Assembly (NCBI GenBank): GCA_042219835.1
Contig: JBHJMN010000004.1
Coordinates: 1 to 64,000, forward strand
Direction: 5' to 3'
DNA: 64,000 bases
Origin: Paenibacillus_G elgii_A
GTDB lineage: Bacteria; Bacillota; Bacilli; Paenibacillales; NBRC-103111
The notes below the pieces were generated by a model that saw nothing but the letters and a program-made list of their open reading frames with translations, was not told the DNA's origin and made no database searches. Within the stretch, counting starts at the first letter, position 1. Each line of letters opens with the position of its first letter. Positions 17,187 through 25,919 of this stretch are shown piece by piece. Made by a program: the position numbers and the translations under genes.

Positions 17187-18575
17187 TCAAATTAACTCCC
17201 TTCCCGCCGGAAGACGCTTTCGCTTCGGAAACTGCATGAAGACGCTCGTTCCTTGGCCCGGCTTGCTGTGAATGTTCATGGTGCCTTTGTGCTTCTGAAC
17301 TATAGTATAACAGTAAGACAGTCCCAAGCCGAAGTTCATTTTTTTGCCGCTTTTGGTCGTGTAGAACGGATCGAAGACGCGCTTGAGCTGCGCCTTCTCC
17401 ATTCCGGGGCCCGTGTCCTTTATTTCCACAACGACTTTGCGCTTCGTTTCCGTCAAACGTACGGTCAGGACGCCACCGTCCGGCATCGCTTCAATGGCAT
17501 TGGTCAGCACATTGGTCCACACCTCGGTCAGCTGCGCCCGGTCGGCAGCAATCGGCTCCTCGGTCAAATACTGCTCACGAACCTCGACTTTTTGCAGCTC
17601 CGGAGATAGCGTGCGGATGCAGTCCCTCATCAGCTCACGCGGGTCCAACTCCACCAGTTGAAGCTTGATCTCCTGGGTTTGTCCTTGAATCCGGTAGATC
17701 ATATCGTAAATATGCTGCGAAGCGGACAATATAACTTCCATATCCTGCACCACTTGAGCCGGGTCCGTTCGTCCGGCTGCCGCTTCGGATTTGATTTTGT
17801 CGCCGAACAGCCGGATTTTGCCGACATCGTTCTTGATCGCGTGGTTCAAAATCGATGTCCCGGACGTAATCGCGCGCAGCGTATAATCGAGCTTCTGGTT
17901 TCGTATGGAGATTTGCAGACCCATGAATCCGTAGCGGAAGCTCGATCCGACAATGATGGCCAGGGTGAGCGCGATCACCCCGATGTTATAGCGCCACAAT
18001 TCGGAGAAACCGAAAAAGGTGGGCAGCAAATAAAGCGTAAACAAAGCGAATACCAGCGTTGGCGCGGCCGCTAGCGTCGTCAGCACCCGGCTGCGGCGAA
18101 GAAACGAATTTTTCTCCTTCAGCAGCGCCATGATCAATAAAACGGCCCCTGCCACAATATACGGCGCCGCCCAAGGGGTGACAAAGTAATAAGGGATCGG
18201 ATCGCCAGGCTTCGGTTCGAGCACGAAGGAAAAAGCAGGAAGAACCGCCAGCGCCCACGGAATCCAGCGTTTCCACGGCCACACCGGATAATCCGGATAG
18301 TAAACGATTGCGAACATCAAAAACGTATAAGGCAAGCCGAAGTAGCACACCAGCGAACTGGCGAGCTCGGCTTTGTTAACCAGCACCGCAACAGGCATCG
18401 TCAACAGGCCGCGGTCAAATAAATAAGGCACGAAATCGTCCGCAATTACCGCAGACAATCCCCCGCAGCCGCCTGTAAAGGCGATACTGCTGATCCATTG
18501 TGTCGTCGCCCGCTTCGGATCGGTGACGATCAGGAGCAGCCCGATCGTCCATAGGCCGATAAACACAAACAGCAT
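17187..18575 (-). CDS. Membrane histidine kinase with atypical H-box, next to kapB
   Basis: 462 residues. The first 215 contain about seven transmembrane helices. The dimerisation region has ILNHAIKNDVGKI with His245, which differs from the usual HExRNPL, and the ATPase domain has N-box TNVLTNAIEAMPDGG, IKDTGPGM and GLGLSYCYTIVQKHKG. It lies 21 bases after a KapB-like gene, as kinB-kapB are linked in Bacillus, so it could sense a signal for sporulation or another developmental process; however, its partner is a NarL-type regulator rather than Spo0F. Function is inference. Confidence 0.88.
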   Translation of the reverse strand: MLFVFIGLWTIGLLLIVTDPKRATTQWISSIAFTGGCGGLSAVIADDFVPYLFDRGLLTMPVAVLVNKAELASSLVCYFGLPYTFLMFAIVYYPDYPVWPWKRWIPWALAVLPAFSFVLEPKPGDPIPYYFVTPWAAPYIVAGAVLLIMALLKEKNSFLRRSRVLTTLAAAPTLVFALFTLYLLPTFFGFSELWRYNIGVIALTLAIIVGSSFRYGFMGLQISIRNQKLDYTLRAITSGTSILNHAIKNDVGKIRLFGDKIKSEAAAGRTDPAQVVQDMEVILSASQHIYDMIYRIQGQTQEIKLQLVELDPRELMRDCIRTLSPELQKVEVREQYLTEEPIAADRAQLTEVWTNVLTNAIEAMPDGGVLTVRLTETKRKVVVEIKDTGPGMEKAQLKRVFDPFYTTKSGKKMNFGLGLSYCYTIVQKHKGTMNIHSKPGQGTSVFMQFPKRKRLPAGRELI

Positions 18576-18596
18576 GACAACCCGATCCCTTCCGTC

Positions 18597-18980
18597 TTAA
18601 GCGTACTCTCCTTCGAGCCGATCCAATTCCTCGAGACACCGCTCGGCCCAGCGAGCCGTCCGCTGCAGCTTCGCGCGCTCCTGCGCCAAGGCTTGCCGCA
18701 GCGATTCGCGGTAATCCGGCACCGTCCCTTCATACGGCCGGACCGTATTCGGCGGCATTAGCGCAATCTCCTGATAAGCCAGCGCGCGCCGCTGATGAAA
18801 AAACGCCACATCAGGGTCCATCGGATTGTGCAAATCTCCTTGCGTCGGGTGTTTTACGACCGCGGCAATCTTGACGGCCACTTTACCGGTAGGAGACAGC
18901 TCAACTACCTCGCCAATGTAACCGCCTGTTTTGTAGGAAGCCCGGACCATCGTTCCGGGAGTTAACATGGATTCCAGCAT
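18597..18980 (-). CDS. kapB: KapB-like kinase-associated protein
   Basis: 127 residues from ATG 18980. It matches KapB along its length: VRASYKTGGYIGEVVELSP, VKHPTQGDLHNP, FFHQRRALAYQE and VRPYEGTVPDYRESLRQAL. In Bacillus subtilis KapB assists the sporulation kinase KinB. The frame is open to ATG 19034, overlapping the thioredoxin stop, which would add 18 residues that KapB lacks. GGAAGGGAG lies 13 bases before 18980, a long spacing, so the start is uncertain. It sits between a thioredoxin-like gene and a two-component pair. Confidence 0.82.
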   Translation of the reverse strand: MLESMLTPGTMVRASYKTGGYIGEVVELSPTGKVAVKIAAVVKHPTQGDLHNPMDPDVAFFHQRRALAYQEIALMPPNTVRPYEGTVPDYRESLRQALAQERAKLQRTARWAERCLEELDRLEGEYA

Positions 18981-19026
18981 CGTATAGATACGACTCCCTT
19001 CCTTGTTATAAATTTGAAAGGCCTCA

Positions 19027-19368
19027 TTAGCCATTCGTAGTAACGTTCATCCAGCGATGCAGCTCCTGCACGTCGTCGAACCGGTATTTTTTGTCCATCG
19101 CCCCCCGCTGCCATCGCACCAGACACGGCACGCTTTCGATTTGCCAATTCCGCGCCAGAACCGGAGAGAAATTAATATTGCAGCGGCCAATGGTAGTCTG
19201 CGAATTCAACGCCGCGACGACTTCCAGCATCCTCTCGCCTACCTTGCACGTGCCACACAGCGGAGTGTAGAAGAATACGTACCGGGGCTCCGAATGAGCC
19301 AAGCGGCCTTCGGACGGAGCGAGCGTCCATGCAAGCAGGTCTTTTTCCGACCATTCCTTGAGCGTCAT
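19027..19368 (-). CDS. Thioredoxin-like protein with CGTC active site
   Basis: 113 residues with thioredoxin fold: strand YVFFYTPLCGTCKVGERMLEVV carries the active-site motif C-G-T-C, and VPCLVRWQRG supplies the cis-proline. The B. subtilis protein YusE-like family is similar in size. No signal peptide, so cytosolic disulfide or bacillithiol chemistry is likely. The start at 19368 follows GGGAGGGG. It is first in a run with kapB, the kinase and the regulator; with the 19034 start, kapB would overlap it by 8 bases. Confidence 0.82.
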   Translation of the reverse strand: MTLKEWSEKDLLAWTLAPSEGRLAHSEPRYVFFYTPLCGTCKVGERMLEVVAALNSQTTIGRCNINFSPVLARNWQIESVPCLVRWQRGAMDKKYRFDDVQELHRWMNVTTNG

Positions 19369-19463
19369 GGTTTGAATCCCTCCCCTACCTATTTGCTTAT
19401 TGCTTCCAGAGGGACCTATCCGGTAGAATGGAACTATCCAGGGTATAGGGCAGGTGTTAAACA

Positions 19464-19688
19464 ATGTCGGACACAACGAACCAAAATTTGAATGAGCAAC
19501 CGCAATCCGCCGGCGAGCCTAAAAAAGTCAGCTTGGCGGATGCGATTAAAAACAAGCTCGCGCAAAAGAAGCAAGCCCAGCATGACGCTAAAGGCAACGG
19601 CCAACTGCGTGCCGGAAACGCATCTGTAATGAAAAGCCAAAACAACAAAAAGCCGAACAACCAACGCCGGCGTACCGGCGGAAGCTGA
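19464..19688 (+). CDS. Hypothetical small basic protein, 74 residues
   Basis: Low-complexity, rich in Asn, Gln and Lys, with a central helix KKVSLADAIKNKLAQKKQAQHDAKG and a basic tail NNKKPNNQRRRTGGS. No known domain. The start follows GGCAGGTG and the gene has its own strong terminator, which supports a real gene. A nucleic-acid-binding or spore-related role is possible, but nothing shows it. Confidence 0.6.
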   Translation: MSDTTNQNLNEQPQSAGEPKKVSLADAIKNKLAQKKQAQHDAKGNGQLRAGNASVMKSQNNKKPNNQRRRTGGS

Positions 19689-19708
19689 CCGGCCGCGATT
19701 GGAAAAGA

Positions 19709-19753
19709 AGGATGAGCACAGCCTTTTCAGGCCTGCGGCTCATCCTTTTTTTA
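19709..19753 (+). terminator. Intrinsic terminator after the small basic gene
   Basis: AGGATGAGC ... GCTCATCCT (9 bp) around a G+C loop, then TTTTTTT. It starts 21 bases after the stop. Confidence 0.85.
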
Positions 19754-19792
19754 AATTATCGGAACAGCTGTCTGGCAAGCTTGGGACGATAA

Positions 19793-21406
19793 TTAAGCAT
19801 ACAGCAGGTCGCGCTGCTTCTTAATCTCGTCGTTTTCCAAGTATTCGTCGTAAGTGATGACCTTGTCGATCAAGCCGTTCGGCGTAATTTCGATAATCCG
19901 GTTTGCCACGGTTTGCACGAATTGATGGTCATGGGATACGAATAACATCGTGCCGTCGAAATCCATCAGCCCGTTGTTCAGCGCCGTGATCGATTCCAAA
20001 TCCAAGTGGTTGGTCGGCTCATCCAGAATCAACACGTTGGCGCCGCTCATCATCATTTTGGACAGCATGCAGCGTACTTTTTCGCCCCCCGACAGCACGC
20101 TTGCTTTCTTAAGCGCCTCTTCGCCGGAGAACAGCATGCGGCCAAGGAAGCCGCGGATATAGGACTCGTCTTGATCTTTGGAGTATTGACGCAGCCAGTC
20201 AACGAGGTTGATGTCCGTATCGAAATAAGCCGAGTTGTCTTTCGGGAAGTACGCTTGCGTCGTCGTCACGCCCCAGCTGTACTCTCCGGCGTCGGCTTCA
20301 AGCTCGCCCGTCAGCACTTGGAACAACGTCGATTTGGCGATCCCGTTCGGGCCGACGAGGGCGATTTTGTCGCCTTTGTTCACAGTAAAGCTGATATTGT
20401 TCAAAATCAACTGGCCGTCGATCGATTTGCTGACCCGGTCCACTTGAAGCAATTGCTTGCCCGCTTCCCGCTCCGGAGTAAATTTGATGAACGGATACTT
20501 CCGGGTCGACGGCTTGAGATCTTCGAGCGTCAGCTTCTCCAGCAGCTTCTTACGCGAAGTCGCCTGCTTCGACTTGGAGGCGTTCGCGCTAAAGCGCTGA
20601 ATGAACGTTTCGAGCTCTTTGCGTTTCTCCTCGACCTTCTTGTTGGCCTCGCGCTGCAGCTTCAAAGCCAGCTGGCTGGACTCGTACCAGAAGTCGTAGT
20701 TGCCAACGTACAGTTGGATTTTGCTGAAATCGATATCCGCAATGTGCGTACACACCTGGTTCAGGAAGTGACGGTCATGGGATACGACAATAACGGTGCC
20801 TTCATATTTGGCAAGGAAATTTTCAAGCCAGTTGATCGATTCGATGTTCAAATGGTTCGTAGGCTCGTCAAGCAGCAAAATGTTCGGGTTGCCGAACAAT
20901 GCCTGCGCCAGCAAGACGCGGACTTTTTGGTTGCCGTCAAGCTCTTTCATTTTGATGTCGTGCAGGTCTTTGGAAATGCCAAGACCGATCAGCAGCTCCG
21001 CCGCGTCCGACTCCGCTTGCCAGCCATCCAGCTCCTGGAATTCGCCTTCCAGCTCAGCCGCACGCATGCCGTCCTCTTCGGAGAAATCCGACTTCGCATA
21101 CAAAGCGTCTTTTTCCTCCATAATTTGGAACAAACGCGCATGTCCCATCATGACCGTCTTGAGCACATCCACTTCGTCATATTCGAAATGGTTCTGCTTC
21201 AGAACCGCCATACGCTCGCCCGGAGTGATGCTGACTTCGCCTTTGTTCGCTTCCAATTCACCGGACAAAATTTTCAGGAATGTCGATTTGCCCGCTCCGT
21301 TTGCGCCGATCAAACCGTAGCAGTTGCCGGGAGTAAACTTAATGTTTACGTCCTCGAACAGTGCCCGTTTACCGTATCTTAAGGTGACTCCTGTTACCGT
21401 AATCAT
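19793..21406 (-). CDS. ABC-F family ATPase, YkpA-like
   Basis: 537 residues with two ABC domains and no membrane helices. Walker A GANGAGKSTFLKIL and GPNGIAKSTLFQVL, the second with Ile-Ala replacing the usual Thr/Ser-Gly. Signature sequences ELDGNQKVRVLLAQALFG and LSGGEKVRCMLSKMM, both followed by LILDEPTNHL-type Walker B. The linker of about 80 residues between domains is the P-site tRNA-interaction motif. ABC-F proteins act on the ribosome to relieve stalled translation. Closest to B. subtilis YkpA by start, length and wording. Confidence 0.88.
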   Translation of the reverse strand: MITVTGVTLRYGKRALFEDVNIKFTPGNCYGLIGANGAGKSTFLKILSGELEANKGEVSITPGERMAVLKQNHFEYDEVDVLKTVMMGHARLFQIMEEKDALYAKSDFSEEDGMRAAELEGEFQELDGWQAESDAAELLIGLGISKDLHDIKMKELDGNQKVRVLLAQALFGNPNILLLDEPTNHLNIESINWLENFLAKYEGTVIVVSHDRHFLNQVCTHIADIDFSKIQLYVGNYDFWYESSQLALKLQREANKKVEEKRKELETFIQRFSANASKSKQATSRKKLLEKLTLEDLKPSTRKYPFIKFTPEREAGKQLLQVDRVSKSIDGQLILNNISFTVNKGDKIALVGPNGIAKSTLFQVLTGELEADAGEYSWGVTTTQAYFPKDNSAYFDTDINLVDWLRQYSKDQDESYIRGFLGRMLFSGEEALKKASVLSGGEKVRCMLSKMMMSGANVLILDEPTNHLDLESITALNNGLMDFDGTMLFVSHDHQFVQTVANRIIEITPNGLIDKVITYDEYLENDEIKKQRDLLYA

Positions 21407-21562
21407 CTGTTTAAAACCTACTTTCGCAATATAATAAAGCGATCAGCCCATGTAAGGCCGCTTCCGAACGTATATTATAGCATAAATTGGCGCGTCTTCC
21501 CACTGGATGTTATTTTTCGTGCCGCCCCATTCGGCGAGCCGCACCGATGAAACGCTGCTTCG

Positions 21563-23479
21563 TTACTTGTTTTGTGCGATACTCTCTACCAGCTCGGACA
21601 GCTCGGTCCAGCGCTCCATCGCTTCCTCCAGCCGCTGTGTCAGCTCCTGCTCTTCCTGAAACAGCTCTTGCGCTTTCGTATAATCACTGCCAGCGTTCTC
21701 AATGTCCTGCTTGACCTGTGTCAAACGTTCCTCGATCCCGGCGATTTTATCCTCAATCTCGTCCCATTCCTTCTGCTCCTTATAGGAGAGCTTGCGGGGA
21801 CGATTCGGCTCGCGCTGCTGCGTCTGCGCCGTTTCGACAGTCAATTTGGTTTCGCGCCGCTCTTCCGCTGCCGCCTGCTTTTCGCTTCGGGACGCTTCCA
21901 AATATTCCGTATAATTGCCGAAAAACCTTCGGATGCGGCCCTCCCCTTCGAACACGAACAGATGATCCGCCGTCCGGTCCAGAAAATAGCGGTCATGGGA
22001 TACGATAATGACCACGCCCGGAAAATCTTCAAGGTACTCCTCTAAAATAGTTAACGTCTGGATATCCAGATCGTTCGTCGGCTCGTCCAGCAAAAGAACA
22101 TTCGGCTCGCCCATCAGCGTGCGCAGCAGATACAGACGACGACGCTCGCCTCCGGACAGCTTCCCGATCGGCGTCCATTGCTGGGCGGGCGTAAACAGGA
22201 AGCGTTCGAACATTTGCGCCGCCGTAACCGATTCGCCGCTCGAGGTTCGCACCACCTCGGCCGCTTCCTTAATATAGTCGATCGCCCGCTGCTTCTCGTC
22301 CATCTCGACGCTTTCTTGCGTGTAGTAAGCCAGCTTCACGGTCGGACCGGTTACGATAGAGCCCGCATCCGGCTCCAGTCGGCCAGCTAGCATGTTCAAA
22401 AACGTCGATTTACCGGTCCCGTTCGGTCCGATAATGCCGATACGATCTTCAGGCAAAACGATATAGCTGAAATTGTCGACGATTTTTCGCTGCTCGAACG
22501 ATTTGCTGACATCTTCCAGCTCCATGATCTTTTTGCCGAGCCGGCTCGCACCGAGCGAAATATCCAACTGTGCTGAGGGGCCGTCCACCTTGCGGTCGCG
22601 CAGCTCAATGACACGCTCCACACGCGCTTTCTGTTTCGTCGTCCGGGCTTTGGCGCCCCGCTGAAGCCATGCCAGCTCTCTGCGCAGCAGATTTTGCCGC
22701 TTGTCTTCCTCCGCGGCTTCGCGCTCCAGCCGCTCGGCCTTCTTCTCCAGAAATGCCGCATAATTGCCCTCGTAGCTGTACAGCTTGCCGCGGTCCAGCT
22801 CGAAGATCCGGTTCGTTACCCGGTCGAGAAAATATCGGTCATGCGTCACGAGCAGCAGCGCGCCTCGCCACTTCGCCAGAAATTCTTCCAGCCACTGCAC
22901 CGTTTCATGGTCGATATGGTTGGTCGGCTCGTCCAATATGAGTAAATCCGCCGGTTGAATCAGCGCCCGTGCCATGGCGACGCGCTTGCGCTGCCCGCCG
23001 GAAAGCGTGCCGACCTTTTGGCCGAAATCTCGGATGCCGAGCCGGGTCAGCACGGTCTTAGCCGTCGTCGAGGCGTCCCATGCGCCTGTCGCATCCATGC
23101 GCTGCTGCGCAGCGAACAGCTTCGCCTGCCGTTTCTCGTCCTCGGGGGCAAGCTGCAGCTCGGCAAGCGCCCATTCGTATTCCCGCAATGCCTGCATCAT
23201 CGGCGTATCCCCGTAAAATACCTGCTCAAGCACGGTCGAGTCGGAATCGAACGACGGATTTTGCGGCAAATACTCGACATGGAAGTGGTTCGCATGAATG
23301 AGCTTTCCTCTTTCCGTCGATTCGAGTCCGGCCATAATTTTCAGCAGTGTCGATTTGCCCGATCCGTTCACGCCGACAAGCCCGATCCGTTCTTTCTCGT
23401 TGATCTGAAAATGAATGCCGTCAAATAAAACTTTCTCGCCATAGCTTTTATATATATCTTCTACCGTAAAAAGGTTCAA
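21563..23479 (-). CDS. ABC-F family ATPase with C-terminal coiled coil, YfmR/Uup-like
   Basis: 638 residues. Two ABC domains: GVNGSGKSTLLKIM, LSGGQRKRVAMARAL and LILDEPTNHID, then GPNGTGKSTFLNML, LSGGERRRLYLLRTL and LLLDEPTNDLD. The C-terminal 90 residues (KEQKEWDEIEDKIAGIEERLTQVK) form a coiled coil as in Uup. YfmR in B. subtilis prevents stalling at polyproline and related sites together with EF-P. TTG start behind GAGGAGG. Lies 156 bases upstream of the YkpA-like gene on the same strand. Confidence 0.88.
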   Translation of the reverse strand: MNLFTVEDIYKSYGEKVLFDGIHFQINEKERIGLVGVNGSGKSTLLKIMAGLESTERGKLIHANHFHVEYLPQNPSFDSDSTVLEQVFYGDTPMMQALREYEWALAELQLAPEDEKRQAKLFAAQQRMDATGAWDASTTAKTVLTRLGIRDFGQKVGTLSGGQRKRVAMARALIQPADLLILDEPTNHIDHETVQWLEEFLAKWRGALLLVTHDRYFLDRVTNRIFELDRGKLYSYEGNYAAFLEKKAERLEREAAEEDKRQNLLRRELAWLQRGAKARTTKQKARVERVIELRDRKVDGPSAQLDISLGASRLGKKIMELEDVSKSFEQRKIVDNFSYIVLPEDRIGIIGPNGTGKSTFLNMLAGRLEPDAGSIVTGPTVKLAYYTQESVEMDEKQRAIDYIKEAAEVVRTSSGESVTAAQMFERFLFTPAQQWTPIGKLSGGERRRLYLLRTLMGEPNVLLLDEPTNDLDIQTLTILEEYLEDFPGVVIIVSHDRYFLDRTADHLFVFEGEGRIRRFFGNYTEYLEASRSEKQAAAEERRETKLTVETAQTQQREPNRPRKLSYKEQKEWDEIEDKIAGIEERLTQVKQDIENAGSDYTKAQELFQEEQELTQRLEEAMERWTELSELVESIAQNK

Positions 23480-23514
23480 GCGGATTCAAGCCTCCTCGCC
23501 GCTGCTTGCGTTTA

Positions 23515-24573
23515 TTAATTGCCGTAAGGTTCGGCGGGCTCCGTCACGTAAGCGGCAAGCAGCGCAGCCGTATGCCGTACGGCGTCTTTATGCGTCCGCT
23601 CCATCGCGTGGGAAGCATGAACACCCGGGCCAATCAAAGCCGCACGAATGTTGCTTCCTCCACGAAGCGCAGCGGAAGCATCCGAACTGTACTGCGGGTA
23701 AATATCGACCGCATAGCTCAATCCGTCGCGCTTCGCCAGCTCGATCAGCTTCGACGTCATCACGTAATCGTAAGGCCCGGACGAATCTTTGGCGCAGATC
23801 GAGACGTCGAACTCCGTACAATTCAGATCTTCTCCCATTGCGCCCATATCGACCGCGAGCACCTCGCTGATGTCTCCCGGAATCCAAGACGAGCCGTGTC
23901 CGACCTCTTCGTATACGCTGATCATAATCTTCAGCGTGCAGGATGGTACGATAGCCTCGCGCTTAAGCAGTTCAAGCAACCCGAACAGGGCGGCAACGCC
24001 CGCTTTATCATCCAGGTGACGGGACTTGATAAAACCGTTTGTTTTAAACTCGGTGCGCGGGTCAAAGGAAATGATATCCCCTGTACCAATACCGAGCGCT
24101 TTGACATCGTCCGCAGACTTAACCGGTTCGTCCAGACGCACCTCCATAACCGCTTCTTCCCGCTTCAAATCTCGCGCATCCGGAAAGACATGCACCGAAG
24201 GCTTGGTCGTCAAGATCGTACCGTCGTAGGTTCGTCCGTCACGGGTATGCACGCGGCAGTATTCGTTTTCGACGGAACCCATCATGTAGCCGCCGATCAG
24301 CGTAAAACGCAGCGTGCCGTTGCTCTTAATCGAACGCACCATCGCTCCCAGCGTATCGACATGACCGAACAAGCCGATCACCCGGTTCTTTTGCTGGCCT
24401 TCAACTGTTATAATCCCGCAGCCCTTGGGCGTGAAGCTCATCGGGTACCCCAGCTTTTCCGCTTCGGCGGCCAGCTTGCCCATTATCTCGCTGCAAAAAC
24501 CGCTCGGGCTCGGCGTCGAGAGCAGCTTGTCCAGCACCTGCATCATATACGTTTCGTTTATATCCCATTTCAT
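23515..24573 (-). CDS. M42-family metallo-aminopeptidase
   Basis: 352 residues. Di-metal site motifs in order: GLFGHVDTLG, KSRHLDDKAGVAAL, the catalytic Glu pair in VYEEVGHGSS, AVDMGAMG and the late His in GPGVHASHAMERTH. Family enzymes (PepA/YsdC/FrvX, often dodecamers) release N-terminal residues from short peptides in the cytosol. The start at 24573 is fixed by CGGAGG; the frame to 24603 lacks a site. The gene ends 35 bases upstream of the Uup-like ABC-F gene and may share its transcript. Confidence 0.9.
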   Translation of the reverse strand: MKWDINETYMMQVLDKLLSTPSPSGFCSEIMGKLAAEAEKLGYPMSFTPKGCGIITVEGQQKNRVIGLFGHVDTLGAMVRSIKSNGTLRFTLIGGYMMGSVENEYCRVHTRDGRTYDGTILTTKPSVHVFPDARDLKREEAVMEVRLDEPVKSADDVKALGIGTGDIISFDPRTEFKTNGFIKSRHLDDKAGVAALFGLLELLKREAIVPSCTLKIMISVYEEVGHGSSWIPGDISEVLAVDMGAMGEDLNCTEFDVSICAKDSSGPYDYVMTSKLIELAKRDGLSYAVDIYPQYSSDASAALRGGSNIRAALIGPGVHASHAMERTHKDAVRHTAALLAAYVTEPAEPYGN

Positions 24574-24659
24574 ACAATCGGCCTCCGTTCGTTTGCTTCT
24601 CAAAACAATTTAAGGTAAGCTACGGAATGGATCTAATAACCAAGGAGGTACATATCAGC

Positions 24660-24989
24660 ATGACTCAACCATTGCCGCCGAAAACCTGTAGTATCGACCG
24701 TCTGGTCACCGTTCAAGAAGATGTCGAAAAAGTGCTCCGTGGCGAAAAAACGGCTACCCGCCGCAACGGACGTTACGCCGATCCGGGTGAAATCATGGAG
24801 TTGAACGGACACCGCTTTGAAGTGACGAACGTTTATCAGCAATCGCTCGGCGAGCTGACCGACGAGCACGCAAAGATGGAAGGTTACGAGACGGTCGATG
24901 CCTACAAAAATTATATTTTATCTTTGCATGCGGGCATGCCGTGGCTTCCGCACATGAAGGTGTGGGTCCACGAATTCCGCGCCGTATAA
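24660..24989 (+). CDS. ASCH-domain protein
   Basis: 109 residues. ASCH/PUA-like fold indicated by VLRGEKTATRRNGRYADPGEIMELNGHRFEVTNV and a late MPHMKVWVHEF strand; the basic GEKTATRR segment is the predicted RNA- or nucleotide-binding loop. ASCH proteins are thought to bind RNA in translation control, and some cleave RNA or modified nucleosides. ATG 24660 follows AAGGAGGT; an upstream ATG at 24627 lacks a site. It is divergent from the peptidase and is followed by an unusually long hairpin. Confidence 0.85.
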   Translation: MTQPLPPKTCSIDRLVTVQEDVEKVLRGEKTATRRNGRYADPGEIMELNGHRFEVTNVYQQSLGELTDEHAKMEGYETVDAYKNYILSLHAGMPWLPHMKVWVHEFRAV

Positions 24990-24995
24990 TACGGC

Positions 24996-25088
24996 AAAAA
25001 CAGTGTAGCCTCGGTACTTGCCGCGGCCTCCCCGGCCAAGCCGGGTCCGCTTGCTGCAGGTGCCTTTGCTACACTGTTTCTTTTCTTT
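24996..25088 (+). terminator. Long rod-like terminator hairpin after the ASCH gene
   Basis: Outer stem AACAGTGTAGC / GCTACACTGTT (11 bp), a second stem GGTACTTGC / GCAGGTGCC (9 pairs with two G-T), GCGG/CCGC, and an apical CCCGGC-CAA-GCCGGG. TTTCTTTTCTTT follows. It ends the ASCH transcript, but about 80 bases of nested pairing exceeds what termination needs. Confidence 0.8.
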
Positions 25089-25124
25089 GAAAATTTTCAG
25101 CTACCGTTTGGAGGTGTGTTGACC

Positions 25125-25556
25125 TTGTATTCCTGGCTCGTATTCATTCATGCCGTCAGTGCCATGGTATCGATCGGACCATTCTTCGTGCTGATACCGA
25201 TGCTTCGCAGGTTAAAAACCGCCGATGGCGATCTGCTGCACTCCTACCTTGATTCCTTCCGCTTCGTCGTTCGTTTGTCCAAGCATGCCGGACACGTGCT
25301 CGTCGCTTCCGGGCTGCTGCTGATGTGGCTTGGCGGTTGGCCTTGGACAACCCCATGGATTTTCGGCACGTTCGTTGTCCTGTTCGCGTCGCTGTTGTTC
25401 ATGGCCCGCGCGTTCTCTCCGACGATCCGTAAGCTGCGCGAACCGGAACACGACCGTCAGGCGCTTCTCCGCAAGCTTAGCCGGTCGCTTTATTTATATT
25501 TATTCGTATTGTTCGTCATGCTGTGGCTCATGATCATGAAGCCGATGTTATGGTGA
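25125..25556 (+). CDS. Hypothetical four-helix membrane protein
   Basis: About 143 residues with four hydrophobic helices (near 3-25, 52-70, 75-95 and 122-140). Conserved-looking histidines occur in VFIHAVSAMVSIGPFF and KHAGHVLVASG, a layout seen in DUF2269/CopD-like membrane proteins that may bind haem or copper. TTG at 25125 is preferred, since GGAGGTG ends eight bases upstream; TTG 25119 is the alternative. Not placed in a pathway. Confidence 0.7.
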   Translation: MYSWLVFIHAVSAMVSIGPFFVLIPMLRRLKTADGDLLHSYLDSFRFVVRLSKHAGHVLVASGLLLMWLGGWPWTTPWIFGTFVVLFASLLFMARAFSPTIRKLREPEHDRQALLRKLSRSLYLYLFVLFVMLWLMIMKPMLW

Positions 25557-25580
25557 AACCTTGTGAAAGCTAGTCCGGAA

Positions 25581-25871
25581 TCAGCTTTGGAAATCGACGC
25601 AAATGCTGGTTCCGTCAAGCACCTGCTTCATATGCGCCTTCACTTCTTCATGCACCGGATGCGTATCGTACGTTTTCAAGTCTTCGAGGGAATCGAATTT
25701 CGTAATCAGCGCAATATCGTAGGAACGTTCCAAGTGAAGCACGTCCATGCCGACTTCCAGATGGCGAAGTACCGGGATTTTGCCTTCCATGTTCGTCAGC
25801 ACGTCATACGTGCGCTTGACCGCTTCCGGGCTGCGGTCCTTTAATTTGAACAATACAATATGAGTAATCAT
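25581..25871 (-). CDS. Dabb (stress-responsive alpha/beta-barrel) protein
   Basis: 96 residues of the Dabb family (PF07876): ITHIVLFKLKDRSPEAV, LRHLEVGMDVLHLERSYDIALITKFDSLEDLKTYDTHPVHEEV, the usual ferredoxin-like dimer sequence. Members include small cyclases and stress proteins of unknown function. The start at 25871 follows GGGGATTGGAAG. It lies 48 bases downstream of the third ABC-F gene and is probably co-transcribed. Confidence 0.88.
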   Translation of the reverse strand: MITHIVLFKLKDRSPEAVKRTYDVLTNMEGKIPVLRHLEVGMDVLHLERSYDIALITKFDSLEDLKTYDTHPVHEEVKAHMKQVLDGTSICVDFQS

Positions 25872-25919
25872 CGCTTCCAATCCCCTTTTCAAAATCGAAT
25901 TTGTCAGCTGCTTCTGTCC

